Notes: a model not told the origin generated them from the sequence alone. 64,000 nt of DNA from Thermosynechococcaceae cyanobacterium MS004 (GCA_022402525.1 JAKRSB010000081.1:62001-126000), one strand, 5' to 3'; counted from the first letter of the stretch, positions 16,854 to 26,431 are shown. A program made the numbers and translations.

Positions 16854-18947
16854 ATGTCTACCCCTCGCCTCCATCCCGATACGGTCGAACAGGTGCGTCA
16901 AGCCGCTGACATTGTAGATGTGGTAGCGGAGCATGTGGTGCTGCGTAAGCAGGGTAGAGGATTTGTGGGGTCTTGTCCGTTCCATGATGACAAATCTCCA
17001 AGTTTTAGCGTAAGTCCAGATAAGCAGTTTTACTATTGCTTTGGCTGCGGGGCGGGGGGGAATGTTTTTAAGTTCATGATGGAGCTGCAAAAGCAGTCTT
17101 TTGCGGAGGTGGTGATCAACCTCGCGCAGCGCTATCAGGTTCCGGTACAGACCCTGGCACAAGATGAGCGCCAAGCCCTTCAGCGACAATTATCGCTTAA
17201 GGAAAAGCTCTATGAGGTTATGGCGATCGCCGGAAAGTTCTATGAACATGCCCTGCGCCAGCCAAGTGGTCATCATGCCCTAACCTATGTACGACAGCGG
17301 GGGCTGTCCGATGAGACGCTTCAGTATTTTCAGGTAGGCTACGCGCCGGGTGGATGGCAGACGCTCTATACCTATCTGGTCGAGGAAAAGCAGATTCCGG
17401 TGGAGCTGGTGGAAAAGGCTGGACTCATTGTGCCTCGCCAGAATCAACAGGGCAAAAGTCAGTCGGGTCAGGATCAGAGAGGGTATTATGATCGGTTCCG
17501 CGATCGCCTAATGATTCCAATTCACGATCCGCAGAGCCGCATCATTGGGTTTGGGAGCCGTACCCTTACCAATGAAGAGCCTAAATACCTCAACTCCCCA
17601 GAAACAGAGCTATTTAATAAGGGACAAATTCTGTTTGGCCTAGACAAAGCCCGCAAGGCGATCGTGCAGCAGGATAAGGCGATCGTGGTGGAGGGCTATT
17701 TTGATGTCATTGCCCTCCATGCCGCCGATATTTCTAACGTGGTGGCCTCCATGGGTACCGCGCTGACCTCCGCCCAAATCCGTCAGCTCCTGCGCTATAC
17801 CGAATCCAACCAGATTATTCTCAACTTTGACGCGGATAAGGCAGGCCAGAAAGCCACCGATCGCGCTATTTCTGAAGTTGAAGAACTGGCGCTGCGCGGG
17901 GAAGTCCAGCTGCGGGTGCTGAACTTACCCAACGGCAAAGACGCCGATGAATTTCTAAAAGAGCAGTCACGGGATGTCTATCAGCGCCTCATTGAGTCTG
18001 CGCCGCTGTGGCTTGACTGGCAGATTCAGGCGGCCCTAGCGGGAAAAGATCTGCGTCAAGCGGATCAGTTCCAGACTGCTACCCAGTCCATTGTGAAGCT
18101 CCTGGGTAAACTGCCGAATGCTTCTCTACGCACCCACTATATCCATCGCTGCGCTGAGCTGATTAGTGAAGGCGATGCACGGCTCACCCTGCAAATTGAA
18201 GATGACCTCCGTCAGCAGGTACGAGGCCAGCGCTGGCACGGGCGATCGCAGCGCTGGCAGCGTCCAGTAGACTATAGCTGGCGGGAAGCCGCCGAAGCGC
18301 AGCTGCTCAGAATTTACCTGCACTGTCCGTTCCATCGCAGCGACGTTAAAGAAGCGCTCAAGCATAGAGATCTAGAGTTTACGTTCTCCCACCATCGATT
18401 TTTGTGGCGGCAGATTTTAGGCGTTGAGGAACAGGCTGAAACCCAGCTCGACGCGCCATCCCATCCAGAACTTCAGGGCAATATGGCCGAAGTAGACCTC
18501 ATTGAAGCACTGCAAGACCTGTGTACCGACTACGCCAAAGAAATGGATCAGGTGTACCATCTCTTGCAGCTAACCGAAACCACCGAAATCGAAATTCTGC
18601 GCCCCACCCTCTCCATCCGCACCGCCGTGGCAACCCTAGAACGCATCGCCTGCGAAAAGCGCTGTCGCCACTTTTTAGACCTACTACAGACTGCCCTCAA
18701 GGAAACCAGCATTGAGTATGAAGAACGACCCATGCTGGATGCCTACCTCACCGAAATGCTCGATACTGCCTCAGACGAGGTAGATCTGAGGCAGGCGGAA
18801 GAAGATCGATGTTTTCAGGAGCTAGAGGAGCTGAAGCGGCTCTATTACCAAGAAAAGCGCTACCTTCAGCAAATTGAGCAGCAGCGGTGTATCACCATGG
18901 GCGAACTCACCAGCGCCAGCGCCAACACCTTCTTGAATCTCAATTAG
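16854..18947 (+). CDS. dnaG: DNA primase
   Basis: DNA primase of 697 residues that makes RNA primers for the replisome. The N-terminal CHC2 zinc finger has Cys41, His44, Cys62 and Cys65 (CPFHDDKSPSF; YYCFGCG). The catalytic core carries the Toprim acidic motif VVEGYFDVIAL and the metal-binding NFDADKAGQKA. The C-terminal region from about residue 440 is a helical DnaB-interaction domain. Length is slightly above the bacterial average because of an acidic linker near 525-545 and an extended coiled C-terminus. The ATG at 16854 directly begins the conserved N-terminal helix. It is divergent from the anchored-protein gene. Confidence 0.97.
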   Translation: MSTPRLHPDTVEQVRQAADIVDVVAEHVVLRKQGRGFVGSCPFHDDKSPSFSVSPDKQFYYCFGCGAGGNVFKFMMELQKQSFAEVVINLAQRYQVPVQTLAQDERQALQRQLSLKEKLYEVMAIAGKFYEHALRQPSGHHALTYVRQRGLSDETLQYFQVGYAPGGWQTLYTYLVEEKQIPVELVEKAGLIVPRQNQQGKSQSGQDQRGYYDRFRDRLMIPIHDPQSRIIGFGSRTLTNEEPKYLNSPETELFNKGQILFGLDKARKAIVQQDKAIVVEGYFDVIALHAADISNVVASMGTALTSAQIRQLLRYTESNQIILNFDADKAGQKATDRAISEVEELALRGEVQLRVLNLPNGKDADEFLKEQSRDVYQRLIESAPLWLDWQIQAALAGKDLRQADQFQTATQSIVKLLGKLPNASLRTHYIHRCAELISEGDARLTLQIEDDLRQQVRGQRWHGRSQRWQRPVDYSWREAAEAQLLRIYLHCPFHRSDVKEALKHRDLEFTFSHHRFLWRQILGVEEQAETQLDAPSHPELQGNMAEVDLIEALQDLCTDYAKEMDQVYHLLQLTETTEIEILRPTLSIRTAVATLERIACEKRCRHFLDLLQTALKETSIEYEERPMLDAYLTEMLDTASDEVDLRQAEEDRCFQELEELKRLYYQEKRYLQQIEQQRCITMGELTSASANTFLNLN

Positions 18948-18948
18948 G

Positions 18949-19030
18949 AAGCTAAGTTGAGTAGAAAGCTAAGTTGAGTAGAAAGCTAAGTTGAGCTAGC
19001 AAGCTAAGTTGAGTAGAAAGCTAAGTTGAG
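18949..19030. repeat. 17-bp tandem repeat, five copies
   Basis: The unit AAGCTAAGTTGAGTAGA occurs five times directly after the dnaG stop codon; the third copy has a one-base insertion and change. It fills most of the gap before the P450 gene. Confidence 0.92.
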
Positions 19031-19117
19031 TCAGCCAGCCGCACCATTTAATTCTTGAACACTCAGCCCTTAAACACTCAGCCCTTTCGAGCGCCGTATC
19101 CCAATGAATCACGTTTA

Positions 19118-20464
19118 ATGAATCACGTTCTACCCAGTGGCCCTCAAGCCCATCCCTTTTTGCAGCTTCTACAGTGGATTGGTCGTCCCGTTGGAATCAT
19201 GGAAGACTGCGCTCGGCGCTATGGCGATTTGTTTACACTGCGGTTGGGGCCAATCGGGCCCGTGGTTTTTTGTAGTCATCCGCAGATGCTTCAAGAAATT
19301 TTTACCCTCGAAGCGCACAGCTTTTATGCTGGAGCGGGCAACCAACTGCTGCGGCCACTCCTTGGCGATACCTCCCTCATTTTGCTCGATGGCGATCGCC
19401 ATCAGCGCCAGCGGCAGCTTCTAGTGCCACCCTTTCACGGGGAGCGAACCCGAACCTATAGCAATCTCATTGTCGAGATTACCCAGCAGGTCTCAGCAGG
19501 TTGGCAGTTGGGCCAACCCTTTACGGTGCGCTCAGCCCTTCAAAATATTTCACTACAGGTGATTTTGCAGGCTGTTTTTGGCATCACCGACCCCCAGCGA
19601 TACCATACCCTAAGCCAGCTCCTGCCGACCTTGATTGACCGCGTCAGCTCGCCCCTGAGCTCTAGCATTTTATTTTTACCCTCGCTTCAGCAGGACTGGG
19701 GTGCCTGGAGTCCCTGGGGACAGTTTATTCGCCAGCGATCGCAGCTGAACCAGTTGCTTTACCAAGAAATTGCCGAGCGTCGTGCTGACCTAGACCCAGA
19801 GCGTTCAGACATTCTGACCCTCATGCTCATGGCAAGGGATGAAGAGGGACAGCCCATGACCGATGTCGAACTCCGGGATGAGCTGGTCACGCTGCTGATG
19901 GCTGGCCATGAAACCACCGCATCTGCGATGACCTGGGCGTTATACTGGCTCGCGCGATCGCCTGCGATCGCCACTCGTCTGCTGGCTGAGCTAGAGTCCT
20001 GCGACGACCTCAACGATGCCAAAACCCTGAGTCGGTTGCCCTACCTCTCCGCCGTCTGTAGTGAAACCCTCAGAATTTACCCCGTCGCCCCCATTGCCTT
20101 TCCACGGATCTTATTAGAGCCTCGTACCCTAATGGGACAAACCTTTGAGCGTGGCACCTACCTTGCCCCCTGCATCTATTTAACCCATCACCGTTCCGAC
20201 CTGTACCCCAACCCCGATGTCTTTGACCCAGATCGCTTTTTATCGCGAACCTATTCACCCTACGAATTTGTCGGCTTTGGTGGGGGCAATCGTCGCTGCT
20301 TGGGGATGTCCCTGGCGCTCTTCGAGATGAAGCGGGTCTTAGCGACGCTGCTCACCCAGTTTCGATTTGAGCTATTGGATACACGCCCAGTGCGGCCCGT
20401 GCGTCGGGGCGTCACTCTTGCGCCCCCCGCTCAGTTTGCCCTGCGGCCCGTTGCGCTGCGTTGA
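19118..20464 (+). CDS. Cytochrome P450, CYP110-like
   Basis: A heme-thiolate monooxygenase of 448 residues. Visible P450 marks are the I-helix oxygen-activation motif AGHETTAS, the K-helix ETLRIYP (ExxR) and the heme loop FGGGNRRCLGMSLALFEMK with the proximal Cys. The N-terminal pattern (LPSGP, YGDLFTLRLGP, and FHGERTRTY) matches the cyanobacterial CYP110 family, whose members hydroxylate fatty acids, alkanes or terpenoids. The ATG at 19118 is preferred; a TTG at 19055 would add 21 residues encoded by repeated CTCAGCCCTT-type DNA. No redox partner is adjacent. Substrate unknown. Confidence 0.93.
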   Translation: MNHVLPSGPQAHPFLQLLQWIGRPVGIMEDCARRYGDLFTLRLGPIGPVVFCSHPQMLQEIFTLEAHSFYAGAGNQLLRPLLGDTSLILLDGDRHQRQRQLLVPPFHGERTRTYSNLIVEITQQVSAGWQLGQPFTVRSALQNISLQVILQAVFGITDPQRYHTLSQLLPTLIDRVSSPLSSSILFLPSLQQDWGAWSPWGQFIRQRSQLNQLLYQEIAERRADLDPERSDILTLMLMARDEEGQPMTDVELRDELVTLLMAGHETTASAMTWALYWLARSPAIATRLLAELESCDDLNDAKTLSRLPYLSAVCSETLRIYPVAPIAFPRILLEPRTLMGQTFERGTYLAPCIYLTHHRSDLYPNPDVFDPDRFLSRTYSPYEFVGFGGGNRRCLGMSLALFEMKRVLATLLTQFRFELLDTRPVRPVRRGVTLAPPAQFALRPVALR

Positions 20465-20684
20465 TTTAAATGCCAATGATGTTTCTAATTCGGTAACGGC
20501 TCACCATACGCCCCAAAACGAAGGCATGCTTGTTTCAGAGCCGTTAATTACCAGTGCTTTAGTGCTTTAGTTCTGTAGGAGCCACCAATCTCCTGTTATT
20601 TAAGCCCGTCACTGAATCCCATCATTTAAGAAAGTTCTTGCGTTGAGGTCGTCTAGCAGATTAATAATGAGGGTGCATTGAGCT

Positions 20685-20720
20685 TACTCATTGAATGTAC
20701 TCATTGAATGTACTCAATGA
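20685..20720. repeat. 13-bp tandem repeat, nearly three copies
   Basis: TACTCATTGAATG is repeated twice and followed by a partial third copy, in the 286-bp gap upstream of the DUF3038 gene. The rest of the gap (20465-20750) shows no gene. Confidence 0.85.
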
Positions 20721-20750
20721 CGCCCTAAACAGAAGACTCTAAAAGACGCC

Positions 20751-21353
20751 ATGAACCCTCCCGGCAGCGCAATTTCACCCAGTGCTTGGCCTGATGCCAG
20801 TCCGTGGAATATTGCTGCGCCCGATGGCGCTCAGCTTGACAATATTAAGACCCAAATTGACCTCGTGCTGCTGGCGCTGGAGTCTTTGGTCGGGATTGGC
20901 TCAGAGGCGATGCTGGAGGCGGCCGTAGAGCTAGGCATTCAAGAGGTCGTGAGCGATCGCGTGGCGCTCTGGCGGCTGCGGCAGTCTAACCCTATCCGCA
21001 AGGGAACGGGAGGCCGCAAGAAGCTAGACATTGAGGAGGCGAGAGCCTTGGTGATGATGAGCTGTCACTTGGCGCAAAAACATCATGAGGCCATTCGTCG
21101 GGCGGTCTGTGTCCTAGAAACCCTAACGGAAAATAATCAGCCCCCCCACCAAGCCGCCCAGCTTGGAGACTATCTCGACCAGTTTACGAACCTCTACCAA
21201 GACCGCATGGAGGATGAGCACCGCACCACCGCAGCCTTAAGTGATCTAGGCTTAAAACTATTAATAGACCTGCTATTTTACGGCAGCACTCAAGGTGTAC
21301 GTCGGCTGTGGATGGCGCTCCTAGACCGCACTGCTCCAGCCCCTCGCATCTAA
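20751..21353 (+). CDS. DUF3038-domain protein
   Basis: A soluble, mostly helical protein of 200 residues. The core (LDLVLLALESLVGIGSEAML, VALWRLRQSNPIRKGTGGRK) is typical of DUF3038, a family found almost only in cyanobacteria. The next gene on the same strand is a DUF4335 protein, the usual neighbour of DUF3038, so the two probably work together. No enzymatic motif is visible and the function is unknown. Confidence 0.85.
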   Translation: MNPPGSAISPSAWPDASPWNIAAPDGAQLDNIKTQIDLVLLALESLVGIGSEAMLEAAVELGIQEVVSDRVALWRLRQSNPIRKGTGGRKKLDIEEARALVMMSCHLAQKHHEAIRRAVCVLETLTENNQPPHQAAQLGDYLDQFTNLYQDRMEDEHRTTAALSDLGLKLLIDLLFYGSTQGVRRLWMALLDRTAPAPRI

Positions 21354-21457
21354 TGCGCGATGAACGCGCGATCGCCCTGGATTAACCCTTCCCCCAAGCA
21401 AGCATCTTAAGCAAGTACCTCAAGCAAGCATCTCAAGCAAGCACCCAAACAAGCGTC

Positions 21458-22942
21458 ATGCCTGTCCTCCCTCGCCCCATTTCTCGCATCTACACCCCGC
21501 CCACCTGCACCCTAGAGGTGACGGCGCAGCCTTCGGCACTGTCCCGCTGGACAGGAAACCCGACGGTCAAGTCCCTTCAGTTTTTATTGAGTTTTGAGGG
21601 GTTGAGCCAGGGCGATCGCAACCCCATTGAGCTACGAGGTGATCAAACCCAGCTTGCCAACCTTTCCCAAGTTGTGACCGACTATATCCAAGTGCTCTTG
21701 GCCAGCCGCTCAACGGACTTATCCCTTCAGGTCAGCACTTCTCAGTCCAGCGCCCAGACCAGCGCCCAGACAAGTATTCTTCAAGCGAGCAAAATTGCCG
21801 AAACCGAGCCCACGCCTGTTGTCTCAGCCCCGGCAATGGATGCCTTCTCCGCCATCCAGCTACACCCTCGCTCACTCCTGACCCATGAACTAGTCCTTGG
21901 CAGCTTAGCCAACGAGCAGTCTGGCGATCGCCTCCTGCTGAAAGTCTCTGAACTCTACGACCTTGCCACTGCCCTAGAGGAATCCACCGCTGACCTCCAG
22001 CAGCTCCCAGCCCTCGCCGCCGCCCCCACATGGCGCACGGCTTTGCCCTTACGCAGCGCTGCGGCCATTGTCCTCACCGTTGGGCTAGGTGCAGTGGCCT
22101 GGCGCTTTTTCCAGCCCGGCCTAGTAGCCGTTAATCAAACTGAGCAATCATCAGGCACCACCACAGCCCTTGCCCCACCCTCAGCAGGTCTTACCCCTAA
22201 AGCGCTACCCTCCCTAAGTCCACGGCCTTCCACGCCCTTGAACCTTCCCAAAATTCAGCTTCCCTCCCGTTCCAATGCGCCTCTCAGTGCGTCTCCCAAT
22301 GCGCCCTCTGGTACGGCTGGGGCTGACTCTTTAGGTTCTTCTCGTGGTGATAGCCTACCTTCTGACAACTTGGATCGGGAAGAATTGAATCGGGGAGAAT
22401 TGAATCAGGGAGGAGACTCCCTTGCGGGTGAGACTGCGCGCGTCCCCAGCGACGCATCCCAGGCCGATCGCCAGCAAGCTTCTGGAGAAATTGCGATCGC
22501 CCCTGCGGCCCCTGCCCCGGCTCAAAGAATTTATGGTGCTTCATCCGAGCCCCGGAGTCGCTCACAAGCCTTGGAATCTGCCCCTGATGCGGCACTCAAT
22601 GCGGCACCTGCACCCAGTTCCCGTCAGCAGATCGGCCAATCTAGCCTCTTTGACACCATTGGCCAAGTTGCAGAGGTGCGAGACTATGTGGCGACGCGCT
22701 GGCGGCCTGCCTCCCCTCCTGCTAGAGCTTTAGAGTATCGGTTAACCCTCAATCCCAACGGTTCTTTGGCCCAAGTGGAGCCATTGGGCGCATCTGCCCA
22801 GCAGTACCTCAGCGCCCTGCCGCTGCCAGCAGTACAGACTCCCTTCGTCTCTGCGATCGCCAATGGGGGTAGACCCACGGTACGCCTAGTGCTGAACCCT
22901 GATGGAACGGTACAGACTTTCCTAGATGGTTCGGGACGATAA
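21458..22942 (+). CDS. DUF4335-domain membrane protein
   Basis: A protein of 494 residues. The N-terminus (YTPPTCTLEV, SRWTGNPTVKSLQFLLSFE) is the conserved start of DUF4335. A single transmembrane helix near residues 195-216 is followed by a long Ser/Pro/Ala-rich linker and a small C-terminal domain from about 400 (YRLTLNPNGSLAQVEPLG). The linker contains an in-frame tandem repeat (LNREELNRGELNQGG). Paired with DUF3038 upstream; dusA starts at or just before its stop codon, so the three may share a transcript. Function unknown. Confidence 0.82.
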   Translation: MPVLPRPISRIYTPPTCTLEVTAQPSALSRWTGNPTVKSLQFLLSFEGLSQGDRNPIELRGDQTQLANLSQVVTDYIQVLLASRSTDLSLQVSTSQSSAQTSAQTSILQASKIAETEPTPVVSAPAMDAFSAIQLHPRSLLTHELVLGSLANEQSGDRLLLKVSELYDLATALEESTADLQQLPALAAAPTWRTALPLRSAAAIVLTVGLGAVAWRFFQPGLVAVNQTEQSSGTTTALAPPSAGLTPKALPSLSPRPSTPLNLPKIQLPSRSNAPLSASPNAPSGTAGADSLGSSRGDSLPSDNLDREELNRGELNQGGDSLAGETARVPSDASQADRQQASGEIAIAPAAPAPAQRIYGASSEPRSRSQALESAPDAALNAAPAPSSRQQIGQSSLFDTIGQVAEVRDYVATRWRPASPPARALEYRLTLNPNGSLAQVEPLGASAQQYLSALPLPAVQTPFVSAIANGGRPTVRLVLNPDGTVQTFLDGSGR

Positions 22943-22949
22943 TAAACCT

Positions 22950-23975
22950 ATGATCCAGACCGCCCAACTGCCTGAACTAGATCAAACGCAGCGCCCAGCG
23001 ATCGCCTATCCCTTGAGCGTTGCTCCGATGATGGATCGCACCGATCGCCATTTTCGGTACTTCGTGCGGCAGATGACCCAGCACACCTTGCTCTATACCG
23101 AAATGGTCACTAGCGCCGCCATTCTGCATGGCGATCGCGAGCGGCTGCTGGGGTTCTCGCCAGCAGAAAAGCCCCTTGCGCTTCAGTTGGGTGGGGATGA
23201 CCCTAAGGCGTTGGCAATCTGCGCCCAAATTGCCGCTGACTGGGGCTATGACGAAGTTAACTTGAATGTGGGATGCCCTAGCGATCGCGTCCAGAGTGGC
23301 CACTTTGGAGCCTGCCTGATGGCGAATCCTGCCCAAGTTGCAGACTGCGTTGCCGCGATGGGACAGGCCAGCAATCTGCCCGTCACCGTCAAGCATCGCA
23401 TTGGCATTGATGACCAAGACCGCTACGAAGATATGGTGCGATTTGTCCAAATCGTCGCCACAGCGGGCTGTCAGCGCTTTACAGTACATGCCCGCAAAGC
23501 ATGGCTCAAGGGGCTAAGCCCCAAGGAAAACCGCGATATTCCACCCTTGCGCTATGGCGATGTGTATCGACTTAAACAAGACTTTCCTGAGCTGATGATT
23601 GAGATCAATGGCGGTATTCAGACCCTTGCCCAAGCGCAGGCTCATCTGGGGCAAGTAGACGCCGTCATGATAGGGCGGGCTGCCTACGATAATCCCTATC
23701 TTTTAGCCACCGCAGATCGAGATATTTACGGTGCAGAAACCCCCGTGAAATCGCGTCAGGCGATCGCAGAGGCCATGATTCCCTATACCGTACACTGGGT
23801 TGAGCAAGGGTTTAAGCCCCACAAAGTAACGCGCCATCTGCTTCAGCTCTTTGCTGGACAGCCCGGAAGTCGTCTGTGGAAGCGCTACCTCACAGAACAT
23901 AGCTCAATCGACAACCATTCAGGCGTGATTCAGGAAGCCCTCAGACTGATGGTGTTGAATTCAGAGTGTGAATAA
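22950..23975 (+). CDS. dusA: tRNA-dihydrouridine synthase (DusA type)
   Basis: An FMN-dependent enzyme that reduces uridines in the D-loop of tRNA. Seen are the N-terminal SVAPMMDRTDRHFRYF, the catalytic Cys region NVGCPSDRVQSGHFGACLM, the FMN/substrate Lys and His in VKHRIGIDD and FTVHARKAWLKGLSPKENR, and the glycine motif EINGGIQTL. The extended match to the DusA signature supports the U20/U20a subtype. The start is uncertain: ATG at 22950 lies 7 bp after the DUF4335 stop, and ATG at 22926 would overlap that gene by 17 bp. Confidence 0.95.
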   Translation: MIQTAQLPELDQTQRPAIAYPLSVAPMMDRTDRHFRYFVRQMTQHTLLYTEMVTSAAILHGDRERLLGFSPAEKPLALQLGGDDPKALAICAQIAADWGYDEVNLNVGCPSDRVQSGHFGACLMANPAQVADCVAAMGQASNLPVTVKHRIGIDDQDRYEDMVRFVQIVATAGCQRFTVHARKAWLKGLSPKENRDIPPLRYGDVYRLKQDFPELMIEINGGIQTLAQAQAHLGQVDAVMIGRAAYDNPYLLATADRDIYGAETPVKSRQAIAEAMIPYTVHWVEQGFKPHKVTRHLLQLFAGQPGSRLWKRYLTEHSSIDNHSGVIQEALRLMVLNSECE

Positions 23976-24227
23976 AAAAGGCTCAGCCTTAGCCTAACAC
24001 CCCCTTTAGGGAAGATTTCAGCCTATTAATAAGCGTCTAGCATAGTTTAGGGCTATCCTATATCGCCTTTGGGATCAGGACTGATGGAGTAAGGCTGATC
24101 CTGGAGGGGCTGGCATCCAAGTCATGATGGACATCCCAACTGAGACTTCTGTGACCGATTTTTTTTCATCCAAACCCATCCAGCAACCCACCCAGCAACC
24201 CTAAAAACACTTGAGGAGCGTTTTTCT

Positions 24228-25307
24228 GTGCAGAGTACATCACAATTTAATCAGGCTCAGTTTAATCAGGCTCAATCTAATCAGGCTCAACTTGATCATG
24301 CTCGACTGCGCTGGATGACGCTGGGTGCCTCAGAGCCTTCTGCTGATGATGGGTCAGAAATTATTCAGGGGTTAAGCCAAACGCCCAAAACGCTACCCTG
24401 TCGCTATTTCTACGATGACTTGGGGTCTGCGCTATTTGAAAAAATCTGTGACCTGCCTGAATACTACCCAACTCGCACGGAGCAAGGGCTACTCGAAACC
24501 TATGCGGCTGAAGTTGCGGCGCTGACTGGCTCTTGTGAGTTGGTCGAACTGGGCAGCGGCAGCTCTCGCAAAACACGGCTGATTCTTGATGCCTACAGCC
24601 AGTTAGATGACCATCTTCAGTATTGCCCCATTGACGTGAGTGCAGGTATCCTCAAAATCACTGCCCTGGATCTGCTAGATCAGTATCCAACCCTGCGCCT
24701 TTGCGGACTGGCAGGCACCTATGAGCAGGCCCTCGCCAAGCTGCCCCGCACGACTCCCAAAAACCGAATGCTGATCTTTTTGGGCAGCACCCTTGGCAAC
24801 CTGAATGATGCGGAGTGCCATAATTTTCTAGACCTGATTCAAACAGCCCTCCAGCCCGGCGAGTTTTTTCTGTTGGGGGTTGATTTACAAAAGCCAGCCG
24901 CCATTCTAGAAGCGGCTTATAACGACGCGCAGGGCGTTACGGCTGCCTTTAACCTCAATATCTTGACCCATCTGAATCGTCGGTTTCAGGGTAATTTTGA
25001 CCTATCGAAATTTGAGCATTGGGCGTTCTATCGTGCAGATGCTGCTGCGGGGCTGTCTCAAATTGAAATGCATTTGCGCAGCCTTCAGGCGCAGACCGTT
25101 TCCCTGGAAGCGCTCAATTTTGAAGTTGCTCTGGAGGCGGGCGAAACCCTGCGGACTGAAATTTCCCGTAAGTTCCATCTCCCTACCCTGACGGAGATGC
25201 TGGAGAACCACGCGATCGCCCCGCTAAAAACCTGGACTGACCCAAAATCCTGGTTTGCCCTTCTGCTCTGCCAGCGCCAATGTACGCCAGGCGTGGACTG
25301 CCCATAG
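24228..25307 (+). CDS. egtD: L-histidine N-alpha-methyltransferase
   Basis: A SAM-dependent enzyme that trimethylates histidine to hercynine, the first step of ergothioneine synthesis. The SAM site ELGSGSSRKTR is at residues 107-117 and the conserved CRYFYDDLGSALFE at 58-71. A GTG start is chosen because GAGGAG lies about 10 nt upstream. The first 21 residues are made of a tandem FNQAQ-type repeat (15-bp DNA unit) and are probably a recent extension. No egtB is adjacent in this window, although in many cyanobacteria the two are neighbours. Confidence 0.93.
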   Translation: MQSTSQFNQAQFNQAQSNQAQLDHARLRWMTLGASEPSADDGSEIIQGLSQTPKTLPCRYFYDDLGSALFEKICDLPEYYPTRTEQGLLETYAAEVAALTGSCELVELGSGSSRKTRLILDAYSQLDDHLQYCPIDVSAGILKITALDLLDQYPTLRLCGLAGTYEQALAKLPRTTPKNRMLIFLGSTLGNLNDAECHNFLDLIQTALQPGEFFLLGVDLQKPAAILEAAYNDAQGVTAAFNLNILTHLNRRFQGNFDLSKFEHWAFYRADAAAGLSQIEMHLRSLQAQTVSLEALNFEVALEAGETLRTEISRKFHLPTLTEMLENHAIAPLKTWTDPKSWFALLLCQRQCTPGVDCP

Positions 25308-25528
25308 TCCTCCCATAGTCCTCAACAGGTATCTGCAACTTTTGTAGCGAAGATTGGTCTATAGTCCTCATGGGCAAAACTTGAGGGTGGCTCGTTGTAG
25401 TTGAGATAATGTCCAGCCGACATAACATCCCGCCGACACAAGATTCATACAAGTGAACCATCCGTACAATAGGAACAGTGAGGAAGCGATCGCCCCTTGG
25501 GATTGCTAGGTAGGGGAGAACTAAATTG

Positions 25529-26431
25529 ATGGTTCAATCGATCCGTTCGCAATACGCCATTAAACAAATCATTCATCAACGCTATGAAGTCCTGCAGCAG
25601 CTTGGAAACAGTAGCTTTGCCCAGACGTATCTGGTGAATGACTTAGTGCAGCCAGACCAGGGACGAGCTGTCTTAAAGCTCCTGAAGCCGAAACACCGTG
25701 ACCAATCGTTTGTGAACCTGGCCCATTCGCTGTTTCAGCAAGAAGTCGAAATCCTGAAGGCCCTCGGACATCACCCTTCTATTCCAGCCCTTCTAGCAGA
25801 GCTGAATCAGGATGGCGAGATCGGCCTAGTGCAAACCTTTATCGAAGGGACTTCCCTCCATACGGCCTTTCGTCAACATCAATTTTGGTCAGAGGCAGAG
25901 CTGGTTAAGTTTTTAACCTCAGCCTTAACCATTCTCGATATGCTGCATGGTGCTGGATTTGTCCATTGCGACCTTACCCCTGCCCACTGGATTCAGCCCT
26001 TTGGTGCAAAGCCTCTGGTGCTGATTGACTTCAATAGCGCCCAAAGAGTATCTACAACCTCAAAGCGCTTAGCCACAACGCCTGATCTAGCCAGCGGCTT
26101 TACCATTGGCACCCGAAGCTATATGGCACCAGAGCAACTCCAGGGGCACGCGGACTGTAGGACTGATTTATATGCCCTTGGTCTCATTTCGCTTCAGGGC
26201 ATCACAGGGCGATCGCCTATGCAGCTCAGCCGCAATATCCAGGGGGAGATTTCCTGGCAGTCTCCCATTCCGCTAAAAACTGCGCTCATTGATATTCTGA
26301 CCCACCTTGTGCGCTACCGTCCTCAGGATCGGTATCAGTCTGCGGCGGCGGTACTGGATGACCTAACGTACATTCAGCCCAAGCGTTGGCAGTGGTGGAG
26401 GCTAAAGCGATCGGGCTATTCAGTGGTCTAG
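25529..26431 (+). CDS. Divergent Ser/Thr kinase-like protein, possible pseudokinase
   Basis: A protein of 300 residues with a protein-kinase fold and no extra domain. Lys50 (AVLKLL) and a C-helix Glu near 73 are present. The catalytic loop reads HCDLTPAHW instead of HRDLKPxN: the Asp is kept, but Lys and the metal-binding Asn are replaced by Thr and His. The DFG motif is DFN and the Gly-rich loop is LGNSSFAQTY, with only one Gly. The APE region is normal (SYMAPEQL). These changes suggest weak or no catalysis. An ATG at 25529 with TAGGGGAG upstream is chosen. Confidence 0.85.
   Translation: MVQSIRSQYAIKQIIHQRYEVLQQLGNSSFAQTYLVNDLVQPDQGRAVLKLLKPKHRDQSFVNLAHSLFQQEVEILKALGHHPSIPALLAELNQDGEIGLVQTFIEGTSLHTAFRQHQFWSEAELVKFLTSALTILDMLHGAGFVHCDLTPAHWIQPFGAKPLVLIDFNSAQRVSTTSKRLATTPDLASGFTIGTRSYMAPEQLQGHADCRTDLYALGLISLQGITGRSPMQLSRNIQGEISWQSPIPLKTALIDILTHLVRYRPQDRYQSAAAVLDDLTYIQPKRWQWWRLKRSGYSVV

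Noticed and set aside
23976-24000. Small hairpin AAGGC-TCA-GCCTT after dusA as a terminator
   Set aside because: The stem is only 5 bp and no T run follows.
24124-24204. A 26-codon frame just upstream of egtD (MMDIPTETSVTDFFSS)
   Set aside because: Too short, with a repetitive Gln-Pro end; no sign of translational coupling with egtD.
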